64,000 nucleotides of DNA from Hyaloscypha bicolor E (lineage: Eukaryota; Ascomycota; Leotiomycetes; Helotiales; Hyaloscyphaceae), in NCBI RefSeq assembly GCF_002865645.1, contig NW_020194684.1, positions 527,308-591,307 of the forward strand. The letters are read 5' to 3'. Positions 22,848 to 35,782 of the stretch are shown here, in pieces. Each line of letters opens with the position of its first letter. Within the stretch, counting starts at the first letter, position 1. The notes beneath the pieces were generated by a model. That model did no database searches. It was given only the letters and a program-made list of their open reading frames with translations, and was not told where the DNA came from. The translations under genes and the position numbers were made by a program.

Positions 22848-23991
22848 TAGTGGGTGCATCCACTGACGCATAAACATGATCTATACGATGGGGTTGCTTC
22901 TACTGGTGTAGAACGCGAGACCGACACAGCCACGTCATTACTCGCTTTATTCAAGTATTTAAAACTCTTCGCAATATTTCCAGAAGGTTCTCAATAATAG
23001 CGCAAGGGACTGTTCTCATTAGCCGTCCTCGTAGATAACCAGCGGTGTTCTAATCTTAAATCTCTCGATTTCTAGAAAAATCCCAACTGCACAGGTATTT
23101 CGGGCGTATTTGGGCGCGATTGAGCTTCTCCCGTTGGTCAAATCCCCTGGGAAAACCGGCATATTTTGCCAAGAGTTTCATACTCTTGAACAAAGCGAGT
23201 ACTTACCAAGTGTTTCGCCAATAATCAACTCTGTATAGGAAGGAGGTGTGACATCTTACAGACGGGCCTGTACAAGTGCTGACCCATCCAGCTCCTCGGT
23301 TATGGCCCCCACCTGCACCCCTAGAAAAAAGTGACTGAAATAACAAAAGTCTTAAGGTTAGTTCGCGCTTATTCATTCGTTTTTCGTTTGGTTCGCTAGC
23401 AGCGGTTGCGCAGTCCATGTTGGTATCTGTCGTGGCTGGACCTCGCCTAGAATCGGTCTGCACAGGAATCTGCGCGAACGGGGTTTCCTCCTCTAACAGG
23501 TCTGGGACATATCTCATAGCTACAATGGAACGGTAGACGCTGTAAAATTTAAAAATAACAGACTCGTACTGTTATTACTTATTAGTATAACTTCCCAAAT
23601 GAGGTGAGTAATTGTGTATGGTTTGGGAAGTACACATGCAGAGTATCTCACCTCCAAGTAGTTGAGTTGCCCAATGCACATAATCGAGTTCCGAGAATAC
23701 CAAGCTGCTACTTCTGATTGCCTCACAAAGCCAAGACACCAGGGCTTTGAGTACTTTTATCATTTCTTAAACATAACATGAGTCGTAAATCTCGCGATTC
23801 CCCCAACCTTTTAATACAATGCAAATACAATGCAAATGCCGCCCAAACACCCCTGCCCACCATCTAGCCCACCCCACCACATATCCCCTGACATGCAAGC
23901 AATATGTATAGAAACTTTTCTTTTTACCCCAAAATATACACAAGAACAAATCATCTACCTATCTCCTTATCATTCAGATCACGAGAACTGA
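22848..23991. other. Intergenic region, no supported gene
   Basis: Short ORFs (23203-23517, 23520-23726 minus) carry no motif and overlap stop-rich DNA. It probably includes the 3' flank of the lysophospholipase gene and the upstream region shared with the MITE insertion. Confidence 0.45.
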
Positions 23992-26005
23992 TTAAAGCAT
24001 CAACACTGTAGCTGCCATCGCAGAGACGGACACAGACATTGTGACCGTTCTACTAACACTCGAAGCAGCGCTGAGATTGACCTCCCCAGCTTTGAATGCT
24101 GGGGTGTAATTCCCTTCAACAGGAGTTGAATCGACTGTTCCGTTCCAGCAGTAGCGATTGAAGCATTGCGTGCACTCATCAGGTACTGTAGTGCCTGTTC
24201 TATCGAACGACCTTGAGAGAACGGCACACGCCATACAAGCAGGCCATTGAGCGTCAAGTGTCCCGTTGGCAAGAGTAGCAACCTCATACCCATTTCGGAT
24301 TATCGCGTTTCTCTGAGTGTCGTTGTACTCCGGATCAAAAGTCGACACATTCGAGAAGGCGATGTAAGGCGCATTTGGTAAATAAACAACCAACGGCGCA
24401 GGACCCGTCAAATTACTCGCATTGCACCCGAAAAATGTCGGCCTATTGTTCAGCCCGAGATTCACGAAGGTGTTCTGGTCAGGTATAGAAGGGAACGCTG
24501 TCCCGTTCTCAATGGTGTTGTTCAGGCTCCTCTGGTACGTAGCGACGAGGGAGGTCCCGTTCGGCCAGTTATATGTCGTGTCCGCACTTGAATCGACAGC
24601 AAAGATGACATCGACGTTCCTCATCGGCTGGAGCAATGGATAAAGGGGGATGTTCTGTCCGTCTTCGCCGCCATCTACTAAGGTGAGTTGTTGCGATTCA
24701 GCGTTCCGGTTCGTGGCGTTGTTGTATTTGTAGAAAGGGTTGGGTTGCCATTGCGCGATGTCGTTGCTGTCTTCGCCCAGGTCTGTGAGCAGCCGCGTGA
24801 AGATGTCTCTTAGGGTTTGTGGAATGGCAGTGGTGTTTATTTGGAGGAGGAACTGGTTGAAGAGCGTGGAGGAGGTGCCCATTACGAAGCCGGCTTGGTC
24901 GAAGCCTTCAACGCAGGAGCCATCGCTTGGTACTAACCCGGCGGAGAAGTTCGAGCCGACGTATTGCAGTGGCGCGAACGCATAGGTGGTTGGATCCCAG
25001 GAGCCGAGTTCGAAGGGACTGAATTCGTAGACGGTCGAGTTGAGGGACACGATTGATGTGCCTGGGGCACGGCCGTCGGATACGAGGAAGGGCATGGGGA
25101 TGCTACCGGATTGGAAGTTGGGTTCTAAGGCGATGGAACTGAAGGTGTAGGACGGGCCTCCGTTGGTGGCGTTTACAAGCTGGTAGGAGAGCGCGCGGCC
25201 CCAGTAGTCCGTGATGGAGGTGTTGTAGCCGGCATCTTCTTTCGAGGAGACTTCGTCTTGGATTGTGGAGAAGTAGTTGGCTGTGGATAGGATTTGGATC
25301 CCGTTTGAAGCAGGCCCTTCGAAAATGCTGTTGCCGAATTGCCAGACTGAGGACCCCTTGGACCCGTCACGCAGATCTTGCACACTGCTGAAGTTGTTGG
25401 TGTAGATCGAGCCGACGAGCCATCCTCCTCCTGATAACCCGGCCACGTAGGTTGCGGATTGAAGGAGCCCGCCGATTTGCCCTCGATTCGTGGCGTTGTT
25501 GGTGCGGTTGTCGGCTGCTGCGAGGAAACCTGCTCCGTTCATCAAGGCTCGATATCCACCTCCCGAGACTGCAAGGCCGATGTTTGGCAGGGCAGAGACA
25601 TTATTTCTGATGCCATTCATGTACGAAGTTGCATCAAAGTTGGAGATGTTCATTCGCGAGAGCCATGAAGTCATGGGATCGAGAGTGTGGTTCCTTCGCA
25701 ATTCGAGCCATGCTGTCTCGTTTGGTGAGAGAGAGGTTGCTTCTCTGATTGTTGGTCTATTTGCTGGGCAATCGACTTGTTTTGGTGCATATCCTCCTGA
25801 CGGTGAGTTTGGGAATGCACGCTTAACTGCCGCCATGGGTCCCGCGAGAGCCTCAGCTGCGAGGACTTGCGGTGATGCATCCCGAGGGAGAGTAATTGTT
25901 TTTGCTTGGAGTGTCAGTATAATTGAACATTCTTTGGGGAGATTAGTTACCACTGCACAGAGCAAATGATGCAATGCTCGCTGAAACCAACGCAAGGGAC
26001 TTCAT
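23992..26005 (-). CDS. Secreted or GPI-anchored lysophospholipase (phospholipase B)
   Basis: Two exons, 26005-25951 and 25904-23992 (46-base intron), 655 residues. Splicing replaces the hydrophilic start of the long ORF by a clean signal peptide, [19 protein letters not shown]. The enzyme removes acyl chains from lysophospholipids and phospholipids at the cell surface. Catalytic-core motifs of the cPLA2/PLB family are present: [11 protein letters not shown] (about residue 135), GLSGGGW (about 174, with the nucleophile serine) and [10 protein letters not shown] (about 426, with the catalytic aspartate). There are many N-glycosylation sequons. The cysteine-rich C-terminal part is followed by a Ser-rich stretch and a hydrophobic tail ([13 protein letters not shown]), typical of GPI anchoring. 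Length matches fungal PLB enzymes. Confidence 0.93.
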
Positions 26006-27756
26006 TGTGAGGTGAGGAGTCTGCCAGAACCTCGAAAACAGTGAAGCAAGAAGATTGCGTATGAATCCCCCAACCTCAATTCACTTGAAATGAAGCAGAC
26101 GGGGAGGGAGTGAGGGAGGTATTTGAATCTACGACGTTGACGGCGTGAATGGTCCCCTATGACGCCAGCAAAGGAATCAAAGGTGTGTAATGACGGAGCC
26201 AATCCTCGGCGGGAGATCGCCAGCTGCCCCCTGACTAATTGGGTAAGGGTGGTCGGACAACAGCAACACAAGTCAGACAACACACAAGTGATCTGATCTT
26301 CGTGAGTTTGACGTTGCGAGATAAAGGGAAGGGCGGATAGATCGATCGGAATTGACAAAGGGAAATAATTAATTTCTGACTTGCTGGTCAAGCCAGCTCG
26401 CTCACACGGCTGTATGAGGTAATCCAGTGATGAGAGGCAAACGGCTAGCTCGATTCAGCCTACTCCTCGCTCACCTTTCTTACAGGAGCGTACTCGGGAG
26501 GAGCTGCATTTTTTTAAAAGATACTGGACTTATGCATGCATTATTATGCATTCGTACAAGGCGCAGCCCTCTAGAGGAAAGTTTGACATGTGGTCCAGTA
26601 CAGCGTGCCAAGCCTAGTTAGAGGCATGTGGCAACCATGATGATCGACGGCGCATCGTGTGTGGCTGCATTCGGAGAAGCATCCGATAGCCAGAGCACGA
26701 CGAAAGAGCGAAAGTTGACAAGCAAGATCGCCGCAAAATCCATCCAGTAGAGACGTCTTCTCGTAGTGTACGAGTATACGAGCAGCCAGCTGAGAGAGAA
26801 AAGGAAGCGCTGGCGGCAAAATAGGCCCCTCTTCGCTGCAGCTGTAAGCTATCCCTGCCCGGAAACTTCGGACAATGAAACTGAAACTCGCAACAGGCAC
26901 GTGATCAGCAGAACACCCATCGAACTGGATATCAATTGGAGGAGCAGAGATCCGTAGAATTGCCTTGCTGGGATATGCTCGGTATGCACTACCAGCATCG
27001 GATTGTAGACTCGGTGTTATAATGGACATCGGACAAAGGATTTCCCTTCGGGTCCTGGAACAGCCGGCATCCGTCTGATGGGTACCATCGTAGAAGTTGG
27101 GGGAGGCAGCTGAGTCACCACGCCATGGTAGAGTACAAAATTAGAGCCTGCCAATCCTACATGAAGAGGTAGAAGTGCCACGAAGGGACGATCGCTCACA
27201 GGCTAATCTCACATTAATGTCTTCGGAATCCGGCGCTTATCAGGATGTCTTTCGGATAATTAGCCAAGCAGCTTGAAATTTGAGGCAAGGGAAGGAACCA
27301 AATCTTCTCAATGGCCACGGCCACCGTAGAGTAATGCTCCTTGTGATGAGGGTGTAATATGGGGTGTAAGTGGTCGATGTTGTGACGTTGAACACTGTGG
27401 TGGATGAAGGCGTGAGCATGTGACCAGACTTCGCGTTGGGATGTCCAGGGCTGAAAAAAATGATAGGATTGCCAGATTCCGATCTTCATGATCTACTGAA
27501 AAGAGAATGTCGTGCATGAACTATTCAATTTTGAATCTTGATTGGGGTACAAATCCACGTGAGATAGACACGCCTCGTGGCGTGGGACGCTGGTGTTGGC
27601 ATGGCAACTCGGCTGAGCGGCATTTCCAAGACGCAGCAAGTCAACAAACAACCGACTCTTCTGATAAACACAACCGAAGACTTCGACATCGCCCAACAAC
27701 AACCACCATCGCGTCAATGTAAATCGACAATTGTATTTCCATTCAATTCAATCACC
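26006..27756. other. Divergent promoter region between PLB and BRCT genes
   Basis: About 1.75 kb between two outward-facing genes. Several short ORFs (26002-26391, 26571-27029 minus) show no family features and would overlap the promoters. The frame of the BRCT gene is open from 27577, but the ATG at 27757 (context ATCACCATGA) is the better start. Confidence 0.45.
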
Positions 27757-30700
27757 ATGAACGACCAATCCCCACCAAAGCGAGTTACACGCGCCCGAGC
27801 GGCGGCCAAAACAACAGACACCGCTCCTAAAACCACCAAGATCGCGACTGCGGCTTCGAAGGCCAAAGCTACTCGAAGTGCACCTATGACCAAGCGAAAG
27901 ACCCGAGCCGACGATATCCACGAAGACGAAGAACAACCCGACCCTGAACCCATAATCGAACCAGAACCAAAGCCTACTCGAGGCCGAGCCAAGAAGGTTG
28001 TCAAGCCTGAGCCTGAACCTGAACCTGAGCTAGAAATGGAGGGGGAAACTCTAGCTCCAGTCAAGACAAGCAGAGGCCGGCCGAAGAAGGCTGCCATCGA
28101 AACGCCTGCGCCCGAGCCTACACGATCTACACGAGGACGTGCGAAGAAAGTCGACGTCCCCGAAGAACAATCCGTTGTTGTCGTCGAAGAGCCGCCCAAG
28201 AGAGCTCCCCGCGCTCGTGCTGCACCCAGGGCCGCTCCCAAGAAGACAGTCACATTCGAGGAACCAGACAAGGAGAACATCGTCCCACAGGAGATCAATG
28301 CAAAGGGTAAGCCAGAGACCGGCCTTCGTGCCAAGCCTGTCCGCAAGCCCGCAGCCACCACAACTCGAGCTACTCGTGGGAGAGCGAAGACTCTCGCTGA
28401 AGAGAAGCCCGAGAGACAATCTCCTCTCAGTCCAAAGAAAACTACACAAATTGCGACCGCCAAGGAATCAGTCTCAGAGGACGAGCTTGCTTCGAACGAG
28501 AAGACACCCATGAAACCTCTCTCGAAGAGTCCGATGAAGCCTCCGGGAAGCATTTTCGGAACTGCAAAGAAGCCGGACTTTTCTAGTTCTACCACTGTTA
28601 ATCGGGTCACCATACAAGACCTTTCCAGCTCAGTTATGGGCAGTCCTGCCCGTCGTCCACTACAATCGCCCTTCAAGGAGTCGATGAAGGCATCTCCCCA
28701 ACGAGTTCCATTGGGTGGCTCAATGCTTCAATCGCCATTCAAGCCCTCCTTCCCACCGCCGAAGTCTACAGCGGCGAACTCACCATTCAAGGCCTCACTG
28801 CTCGGATCGCCAGCGAGACGCCCACAATCACCCACGAAAGTCGCAGAGAATGGTTCTCCAAGCAGGCCTACAACGTCCGTCTTCAATGCAACACCCAAGG
28901 CAAGCACATTCAAGATCTCGAGATTTGCAACTCCACGAACTTTGACAAAGAGTGCTGCACAACCCGGCCAGATGCTTCCACCAAGTGCTCGAGGGACTTC
29001 GTCTACGGGAAGTCCTGGAGCTTCTGCCAATGATATCGATTCAACCTTGACAGTTCAGCCTAGCCTCTCATTCTCTGGACGACTTTCATCTATAATGCCC
29101 CGCGATGTTGACCCATCATTCACAACATCTGAATCAATTGTTGAGGAGGCAACCGAAATGTCAATTATCCCTGAAGCTGAGCCTCTTACCGAAACCGTGG
29201 TGGTTGATGACCCTGCACACTCAATCGTCGTTGAAGATCCTATGGACTCACAGAGCACCACTCCTCCAGTCTCACCTCCACGCCATAGCACAGGTACTTT
29301 TGGTCTCCGCCAAGAAGATGAGAATCCATTCCAAGACTCAGACTCCGAAGATGAACTCGCATCTGGATCCCCGAGATTCTCGCCAGCTCCACTTACTGGT
29401 TTCCAAAACATTTCTCGAGGATTGTCAGCTTCACCAGCTACGCCCACCCCATTTTCCGGTATGACGAAGACACCGAGAACAGCCACAACCCAGCGCTCTG
29501 TGCGTCAACAAAAGATTGGATTTACTCCTCTTGCAGCACAGTTGACTAACTGGATGGCTGGAAGCCCAGAGAAGTCTGATAGTGGTTCGGATGGTGAGAG
29601 GACGCCAGTCGCTCAGCGGACTTTTGCGCCTGTTGAACCCTCTCCGGCCAAGAGCACGTTCTTTGAGGATGAGATGGTTGTTCGTGATGAGTTTGTCGCG
29701 GCACCAGAGCCAGCGTCCGTTGAGCCTGATATTATCCAAGAGAACTTCGAGGCCGTGGAACCTGACGAGGAAGACTTGGCTCTTGCCCATGAGGCTGACG
29801 AGATGTCGCTTCTTGAGCCTGACGAGATTCTCAACCATGTTTCGGAAGAGATGTTTGAGCCCGAACCAACCGTTGAGGGAGAGACAATTGAGACTGAAAT
29901 TGTCGAAGAAATGCCCACCGAGCCTGCTCTGTCAGAGGCTAGTCAAGAGTATGGTGATGAAAATGCTATTCCCATCGACCCAGCACTTCTCGCACTTTCA
30001 GCGCCTCAACCACCGGCTCCAGTATATGCGACTCCCAAGCGTGTGCTAACAGAGAGAGTCTTCCACACGGTTTCCAAGGTCCCTCTCAAGGCTCCTACAG
30101 ATGTTACTCCTATGCGGCCTTCATCAATGAAGCGCAGTGCTAGTATCTCTAGGCTGCCTGTTCAGAGACCAACAAGCAATCTCGCCCGCAGCAACACAGT
30201 CATTTCATACTCGCCAACCAAGAGTACAGCCCGCGTCACATTCAAGGAACAGTCGCTGGATGTTGTGATGCAAGACACAATCGCAACACCTTCCAAGCCC
30301 GAGATGACTACCTGGTCAACAATGGGTACACCAGCCCGTACTCCTCGCCGCGACCTCAACACTGCTCTGTTGAAAGGAGCAGTTGTCTTCGTGGATGTCC
30401 ATACAACCGAAGGTGCTGACGCCAGCACACTCTTTACTGAGCTTCTCACCCAAATGGGCGCTCGATGTGTCAAGCGCTGGGACTGGAATGGCAACGGTGA
30501 TGAAGGCTCAAACAAGATTGGCATTACTCACGTCGTGTTCAAGGACGGCGGAAAACGTACTTTGGAAAAGGTAAAGGAGACCAACGGCGTCGTCTCCTGT
30601 GTTGGTGTTGGATGGGTTCTTGAGTACGTCCTCCTAACCCGTTTGCATTAAATGACTAACATATTTGCAGCTGTGAGAGAGAAAACAAATGGCTCGACGA

Positions 30701-31331
30701 GGCACCATACCTTGTCGACACAGCCATGGTCCCTCGGGGCGGCCACCGCCGCAGAAAGAGCATGGAGCCCCGCGCCCTCGCCAACCTTAACGGCACCCTC
30801 GTCCCCTCTACTCCTGGCCGCATGTCCATGTCTCCAACCAAAGAGTTCCTCAGCCTCCCAGATACACCCGGCTTGAACTTCTCAAGCAAGAAAGGCCGCC
30901 GAGAGACAGTTGAATGGGTGCGCTCACCGAGCTCATCTACGCCTGAGGCGGAGTCCCACGATCAGACTCTGATCTTGAGTCCCGTCCCTGCAACCCCTGC
31001 ATCAGAAACATTGTCTTCAATGTACACCGAAGCAGGTCTCTACGGGAACGAAGCCGAGACACCAGGTGGACAAACTCCTTACTTCCTCCACAAAGAGCAG
31101 CTTGTGCAGAAAACTGCTCCTGCTGGTGGACGGTATGTTGACCGTGAGCAAGGCGAGCAAGCTCTCGGATTCGAGGGTGGAAAGGGATACCTAGGATCAG
31201 GAGGCGAGATGGGATGGTTGGAGGAGAAGAAGGATGAGAGCGTTATGGTGCGGCTTATGGCTGCGAGGAGGAAGAGTCTGCAGTTTGCGCCGAAGGTTGG
31301 GAGTCCGCTTGCTAGAGGGCAACTTTTCTAG
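27757..31331 (+). CDS. AT-hook and BRCT-domain nuclear protein
   Basis: Two exons, 27757-30623 and 30671-31331 (47-base intron), 1175 residues. The N-terminal 220 residues are Lys/Arg/Pro/Glu-rich, with AT-hook-like repeats TRGRAKK (about 73 and 126) and SRGRPKK (about 106), and a KEN degron-like motif in PDKENIVP (about 171). The middle is disordered and dense in SP/TP sites, including repeated SPFK and SPMK motifs that suit CDK phosphorylation. A single BRCT domain lies at about 870-972, starting LLKGAVVFVDV, with GITHVVFKDG and the tryptophan in GVGWVLDC; the intron cuts this domain. The architecture suggests a chromatin or DNA-damage/mitosis factor, with a microcephalin-like BRCT as a possible relative. 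The exact orthologue is not recognised. Confidence 0.85.
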
Positions 31332-31830
31332 ATAACTCGTTGAATTGTTGTGAATGAGGTATGTATGGGGTGAGAACGTTTGAGTTCTCGGTTTGGTTTG
31401 GATTGGGGAAGGGAGGAAGCATGGATACATATGATGCTGGAGTTTTTGCTTTTGCATGAGGGGAGGGGAGGGTTGGAGTATTATATTGTTTGGTTTGATT
31501 GAATTAGTGTTGGATTAAATTGTCAATATGTTGTTTGTTCTCAATATTACTCCGGGGTGACCGTGTGATGTGAATGTGATGTTTGTGGGAATTGAATTTG
31601 TGGGCGGACTGCAGTTGGCGCTAGGTTCGAGGTTGTTTTGATGATCATTGTGAAGTGGTTGGAGATTTATGAGGGGAGGCTGATGGCTTGGAGAGAGGGA
31701 AAGGGGAGAGAGATGGAGCTTTCGTTTCAATGATTGAGGCAAGGTTCGGAACTTTGTTGGTTTTGACCGGATCAGTGTTGACCCGATACGCTCTGCGTTT
31801 CTTTCGTTTTGGGATTTCTCTCTCGCTGAA

Positions 31831-33938
31831 TTAGTCATTATGACCATAATAGTAGCCACGATAGTACTCCTCTTCCCAAGAACCAGGCATAGCCCTCTCT
31901 GGGTGTCCGATCATCTCCCAGAAATCCATGAAGTAATTCGGCATAACCGGTGCCAACCAGAACTTCCAGTCATCTAACTCTGAACCGTAGGTAAAATTGA
32001 TCAAACGTAGCTTTCCCCTCACGAAAATCCAGCCATTCGTTCTATTGGGTTTGGAGTGATACACCCATTCTCTAGCCACGCTTTCTGTTCTCAGAAGGAG
32101 TTTTTCTTCTCTTCCGTATCTTTCCAAGTCCACTCCAGAATCCTGGAGCTCCTTTAACCAGAATTTTAAAGGCTCACTATCTCCATTACCAGCTGTCAAG
32201 CCATCTGGATACCCACGATAGTAGCATAAAAAGCCGCTTAGAACTTCAAGCATCGGCGAGAAGCCCAAGAGTGTGAGAGAATGTAAATTGGACCCGCCAT
32301 TCACTAGGTCCCTTATAAGAGTGCCTAGATTGTGTAGATTTTTTCGGACCGCTTCCTGATCTCCAAATCTTCTTGTAAATAGAAAACCCAGATTCCGAGC
32401 AGCACAATGGAGAAGCGTATTCTCATCCTTCCTATCGACGATACCGCATAGATCCTTGTCTATCTCTCTGCAATTAAGAATCACTCGCATCTTTCCCCAC
32501 ATATCCAGGGTATCACAACTGCAGACTGCAATCGCGAAGGTGACGCACTCCTCCAGACTTCGTTTTTGATGTGTGGAGTTTGAGGCCTGTAGAAGCCAAG
32601 CAAAGGTCTCCGTATTGCCGTTGAAACAGGACCATTTTCTGTTCTTAAAGGTTTCTTCAAATGGATCGAGAAGTTCCACATCTTGAGACAGGAGCTGAAT
32701 TAGATCATTGACAGTACCGCGACTACAGGGATCACCTTTGCCCCCCCAGCAAGCTGCGACCAGAGCAGTCCTGCAATCCGTTAAAGAAATCTCGAAATCT
32801 CGTTCATGTTCACTTACCCAGACGAAGAAATGTTAGGATCTGCACCTTCATTCATCAATAACCGGCAAAACTCCAGCTCGTGGAATAATGCTGCCCTCTA
32901 CTCAACGTCGGTTAAACCACTACGGCAATTCTGCTCAACATGAGAGTAACTTACATCAAGAAGAGTCGTTCCATCGGAAATTCTGTCAAATGGCGACGCT
33001 TGTCCGGTGCTAAACAAATGTTGAATTCCCACAACGTCCCCAATTCTGGCCATGCAAAATTGCGGAGAGTCGTATGATACCACATTGTAAACCTGGATGT
33101 TGAAAGTCCAACCCGCAGTGGCTTGGGATTCGTATATCTCAATGGCGCGAGAAACACTAAACAACCATTTTGGGGTCTGAATTCGAGCTTTGAGCTTGTT
33201 TTTTTTCTTAGAACAAAAAGATGACATCTGTCTCGCATTTTGAGATCCAATTGCGCTCGAAGACTTTGATTCACAAGAAGGGATTGTCTCAACTGCCGTC
33301 AATAACCGTTGAGTCGGAATTTGGAAGCTCGCAGAAGAGAGTATCATCTCTGTGGATTGAGAAACAATCACCTTCAATTGCTGAAGTTCCTGCTGGTGAG
33401 CCTTGGCCCAGTCATTATGGGCTTGTTGATTGCGTTTCTGGAGTTCCCTATGACCAGTAAGCTCACTCGGACAAGAAACACAACCCAAGAAACTGGAATG
33501 ACATCTAAATACTTACAGAAGGTACATATTGTTTGAAAGCATCAGCATCGACTGCGCTTTCATCAACCTCTCCCTCAACTTCTCAATCTCACTCTTCTTC
33601 AAGACAGCTTTCACACTCCCGGCCCTCCTTCTCTTCTTAATCTCTGCCTCGACCTGTCTAGCCACAGCTTCCAGAATCACCACAGCCTTCTTGCAGAACT
33701 GAAAGCATCTGGACGTAGCCTCGTGCCCGATCGTCGGCTCTGGTTCACTGGATTCGCTGGTTTCAAAGTCCGAGAGCACGAGGCTCAGCATCTCGATTTC
33801 GTCGATCAGGTGCTTAATTTCTTCTGGTGCGTCTTTGACGGCGTCCCAAAACGATTTTAGCCGCATAACATAGTCTCCGACTTGCAAGGCCAGCGACGCC
33901 ATGCCGAGGCCGCTGCCTGCCATGCTGATGTCTGCCAT
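31831..33938 (-). CDS. Fungal STAND-type N-terminal domain and ankyrin-like protein
   Basis: Four exons on the minus strand: 33938-33517, 33447-32955, 32897-32818 and 32770-31831 (introns 69, 57 and 47 bases), 644 residues. Residues about 10-55 (LGMASLALQVGDYVMRLKSFWDAVKDAPEEIK...) match the fungal N-terminal domain found on STAND/NLR-like proteins. A basic coiled-coil stretch follows. The short third exon contains AALFHELEFCRLLMNEGADPN, a clear ankyrin repeat; more degenerate repeats follow (ENTLLHCAARNLG, LIRDLVNGGSNLHSLTLLGFSPM). There is no NACHT or NB-ARC nucleotide-binding domain. It is likely an intracellular recognition or scaffold protein of the incompatibility/innate-immunity type, by architecture only. 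Confidence 0.82.
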
Positions 33939-34256
33939 GGCGCTCTCCGCCGTACGTACCCGATGCGTCTATCGTTTCTCTCACGAATTTTGGGCCGGCG
34001 AGTTGATCCCTGGAAGTGGTGAGATGGGAATGATAGCTCAACTTGAGAGGTGATGGTGAAAAGGGATGGAAAGTTGAAAAAGGTCTCAAGGCCCAGCCTC
34101 GTTGGGCGCGAGGTCACACAACGCTAATGTCCTGCAGCCATGGCAATCTGCCTCGCTACATGACCCAATGACTTGTAGAGCTGCATGTATATTTTGTGCG
34201 GGGCTCTCCAAGCCATATGAGAAACAATAGACTTGGTGAAACAATTCTAGTACAAT

Positions 34257-34695
34257 TTAGTCCATCCGCCCTCTAGCCTCAATATTATCTTCCAACTGCT
34301 CTACAATAGCAGCACTGTTCAGACGGCTTGTGCGGAGGTTTACTGTATGAAGTAGTTGTTAGAACTTGAAAGGTTCACTCAATGCTGAATAAATAAAGAC
34401 TAGCACCTTTGGGATTTCAGGATCGAGGAAATAGAAGGTTGGTTGTGGAATGGGGATGAGCTGGTGGACCATCAGGCGAAGTCCTGGCTAGGTCAGTTAG
34501 GCAAAAGACAGGAGTAGTTGAAGGCGAGATTGGACAACCTAATCTATGAGCAGCTCTAGCAAATAGCATGTATCAGGTGGTAATGCAGTGCCATGGTTGG
34601 GGAACACTTTTGGTAGGCTCCCAGCCAAAGAGTCGGTCTGGCTACAAAGAAAGAGACATCATGCTCAACTGGCTCAATTTCTGACATCGAGTTTG
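34257..34695 (-). pseudogene. Coding remnant of unknown family
   Basis: On the minus strand, pieces read like a conserved protein: a start-like MSEIEPVEHDVSFF, then in another frame LPKVFPNHGTALPPDTCYLLELLID, an intron-like gap (GTTGTC...CCTAG), GLRLMVHQLIPIPQPTFYF, a second intron-like gap (GTGCTA...ACAG), and NLRTSRLNSAAIVEQLEDN. One frameshift is needed near 34655. The first donor is preceded by TAG where CAG would be normal, and the last junction is out of phase. No family is recognised. The codon flow and splice-like signals argue for a decayed or mis-assembled gene rather than noise. Confidence 0.4.
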
Positions 34696-34699
34696 TTGG

Positions 34700-35782
34700 T
34701 CAGCGTTTTAGTTTGAAAATGTTAGACAAACAGAACAGAGAAAATCGAAAAAGGGAGGAAGGTGGAAAGGAAGCATCAGAACGTGAGGTGGTTTTTAGCG
34801 TGCTTTTTACAGAAACCCCTAGCTTTCTCTCGAGGTTGTTCAATCGACCTATCGCGTGCATGTATGCAGCTCGAGTTGTATGCTGCCTAGCACAAGCAAT
34901 AATCGACATCAAATTTTGAAATCCCTTCACATCAATCTTGACTGGAATTACTTGAATATTGAAGAAAATAAACAAGTGTCTAAAGGCTAGGGCCTATGTT
35001 GACACACTGCGAGATTCGGGGCCTCAACGGAGTAGCGAAGCGGACATCAAAATGGCATTTAGGATCCGAATGATCCATTTCGGATCCTACTGGATCGGTA
35101 GATACTGGCCAGCGGGGATCTGATAGAGGTGTCTTCTACCGGCTACCTTTCTCTGGTAAGACTCAGTCCATCATCATCACCTCGATTCTCTTGGCATAGT
35201 TCCCCGATGGGATCAAACAGTACTACGGAAGTCAAGTAAGAGAAGTTCAGTCGAGAAGCACATTGAACATATAATTACTTGGCCTTTGCACTCAGTCGGG
35301 AGGCTTTGTCCCGTCCTGCGCTTGCCAACCTGAGAAAACCAAGCTGTAACTGTCCACAACCCGCAAACATATTCTCTTTACAATTGCCTCTGCTCCTAAA
35401 CACATTTTTCAGGCGATCAAGTGAGAGGGTCATGTGAAATCACGTGTATCGTGTTCGAAACTTCAAGAACTTGGCCCCTTGGCTGAAGACAAGCGAACTT
35501 TCTGAGCCAAAACATGTTCCACTTGACCAAGCCAAGTCCATGCGCCGCACTGCCAACACAGATCCTAGACCAAGCTTTAAGGATCTGGAGCGACAAGACT
35601 GTCCAAGGCGTCAGAGAAAAGTCAAAAAGTGGATATTTTTGGATCGCTGCGAACGGTCAATACAAGAGGGAGACCTCACTTGAGGAATTTGTAGAAATAG
35701 TGCTGGTTCATTCATTTTTTGTCACTTGGAAGTCTTTGAAAATAACCATAAGACTTTGCTGGGCATATTTCTTTCCTCTAAG
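34700..35782. other. Intergenic region, no supported gene
   Basis: Short ORFs at 34713-34919 and 35444-35786 show no domain. A cluster of GGATCC/GGATCG words occurs near 35058-35100. Nothing else is seen up to the start of the secreted protein gene. Confidence 0.4.

Noticed and set aside
27714..28676. 320-codon ORF antisense to the BRCT gene
   Set aside because: It mirrors the biased Lys/Pro/Glu codons of the sense gene; its Ser/Gly-rich product has no domain.
35058..35100. Cluster of GGATC words
   Set aside because: Short and without flanking duplications or a nearby gene start; probably chance.
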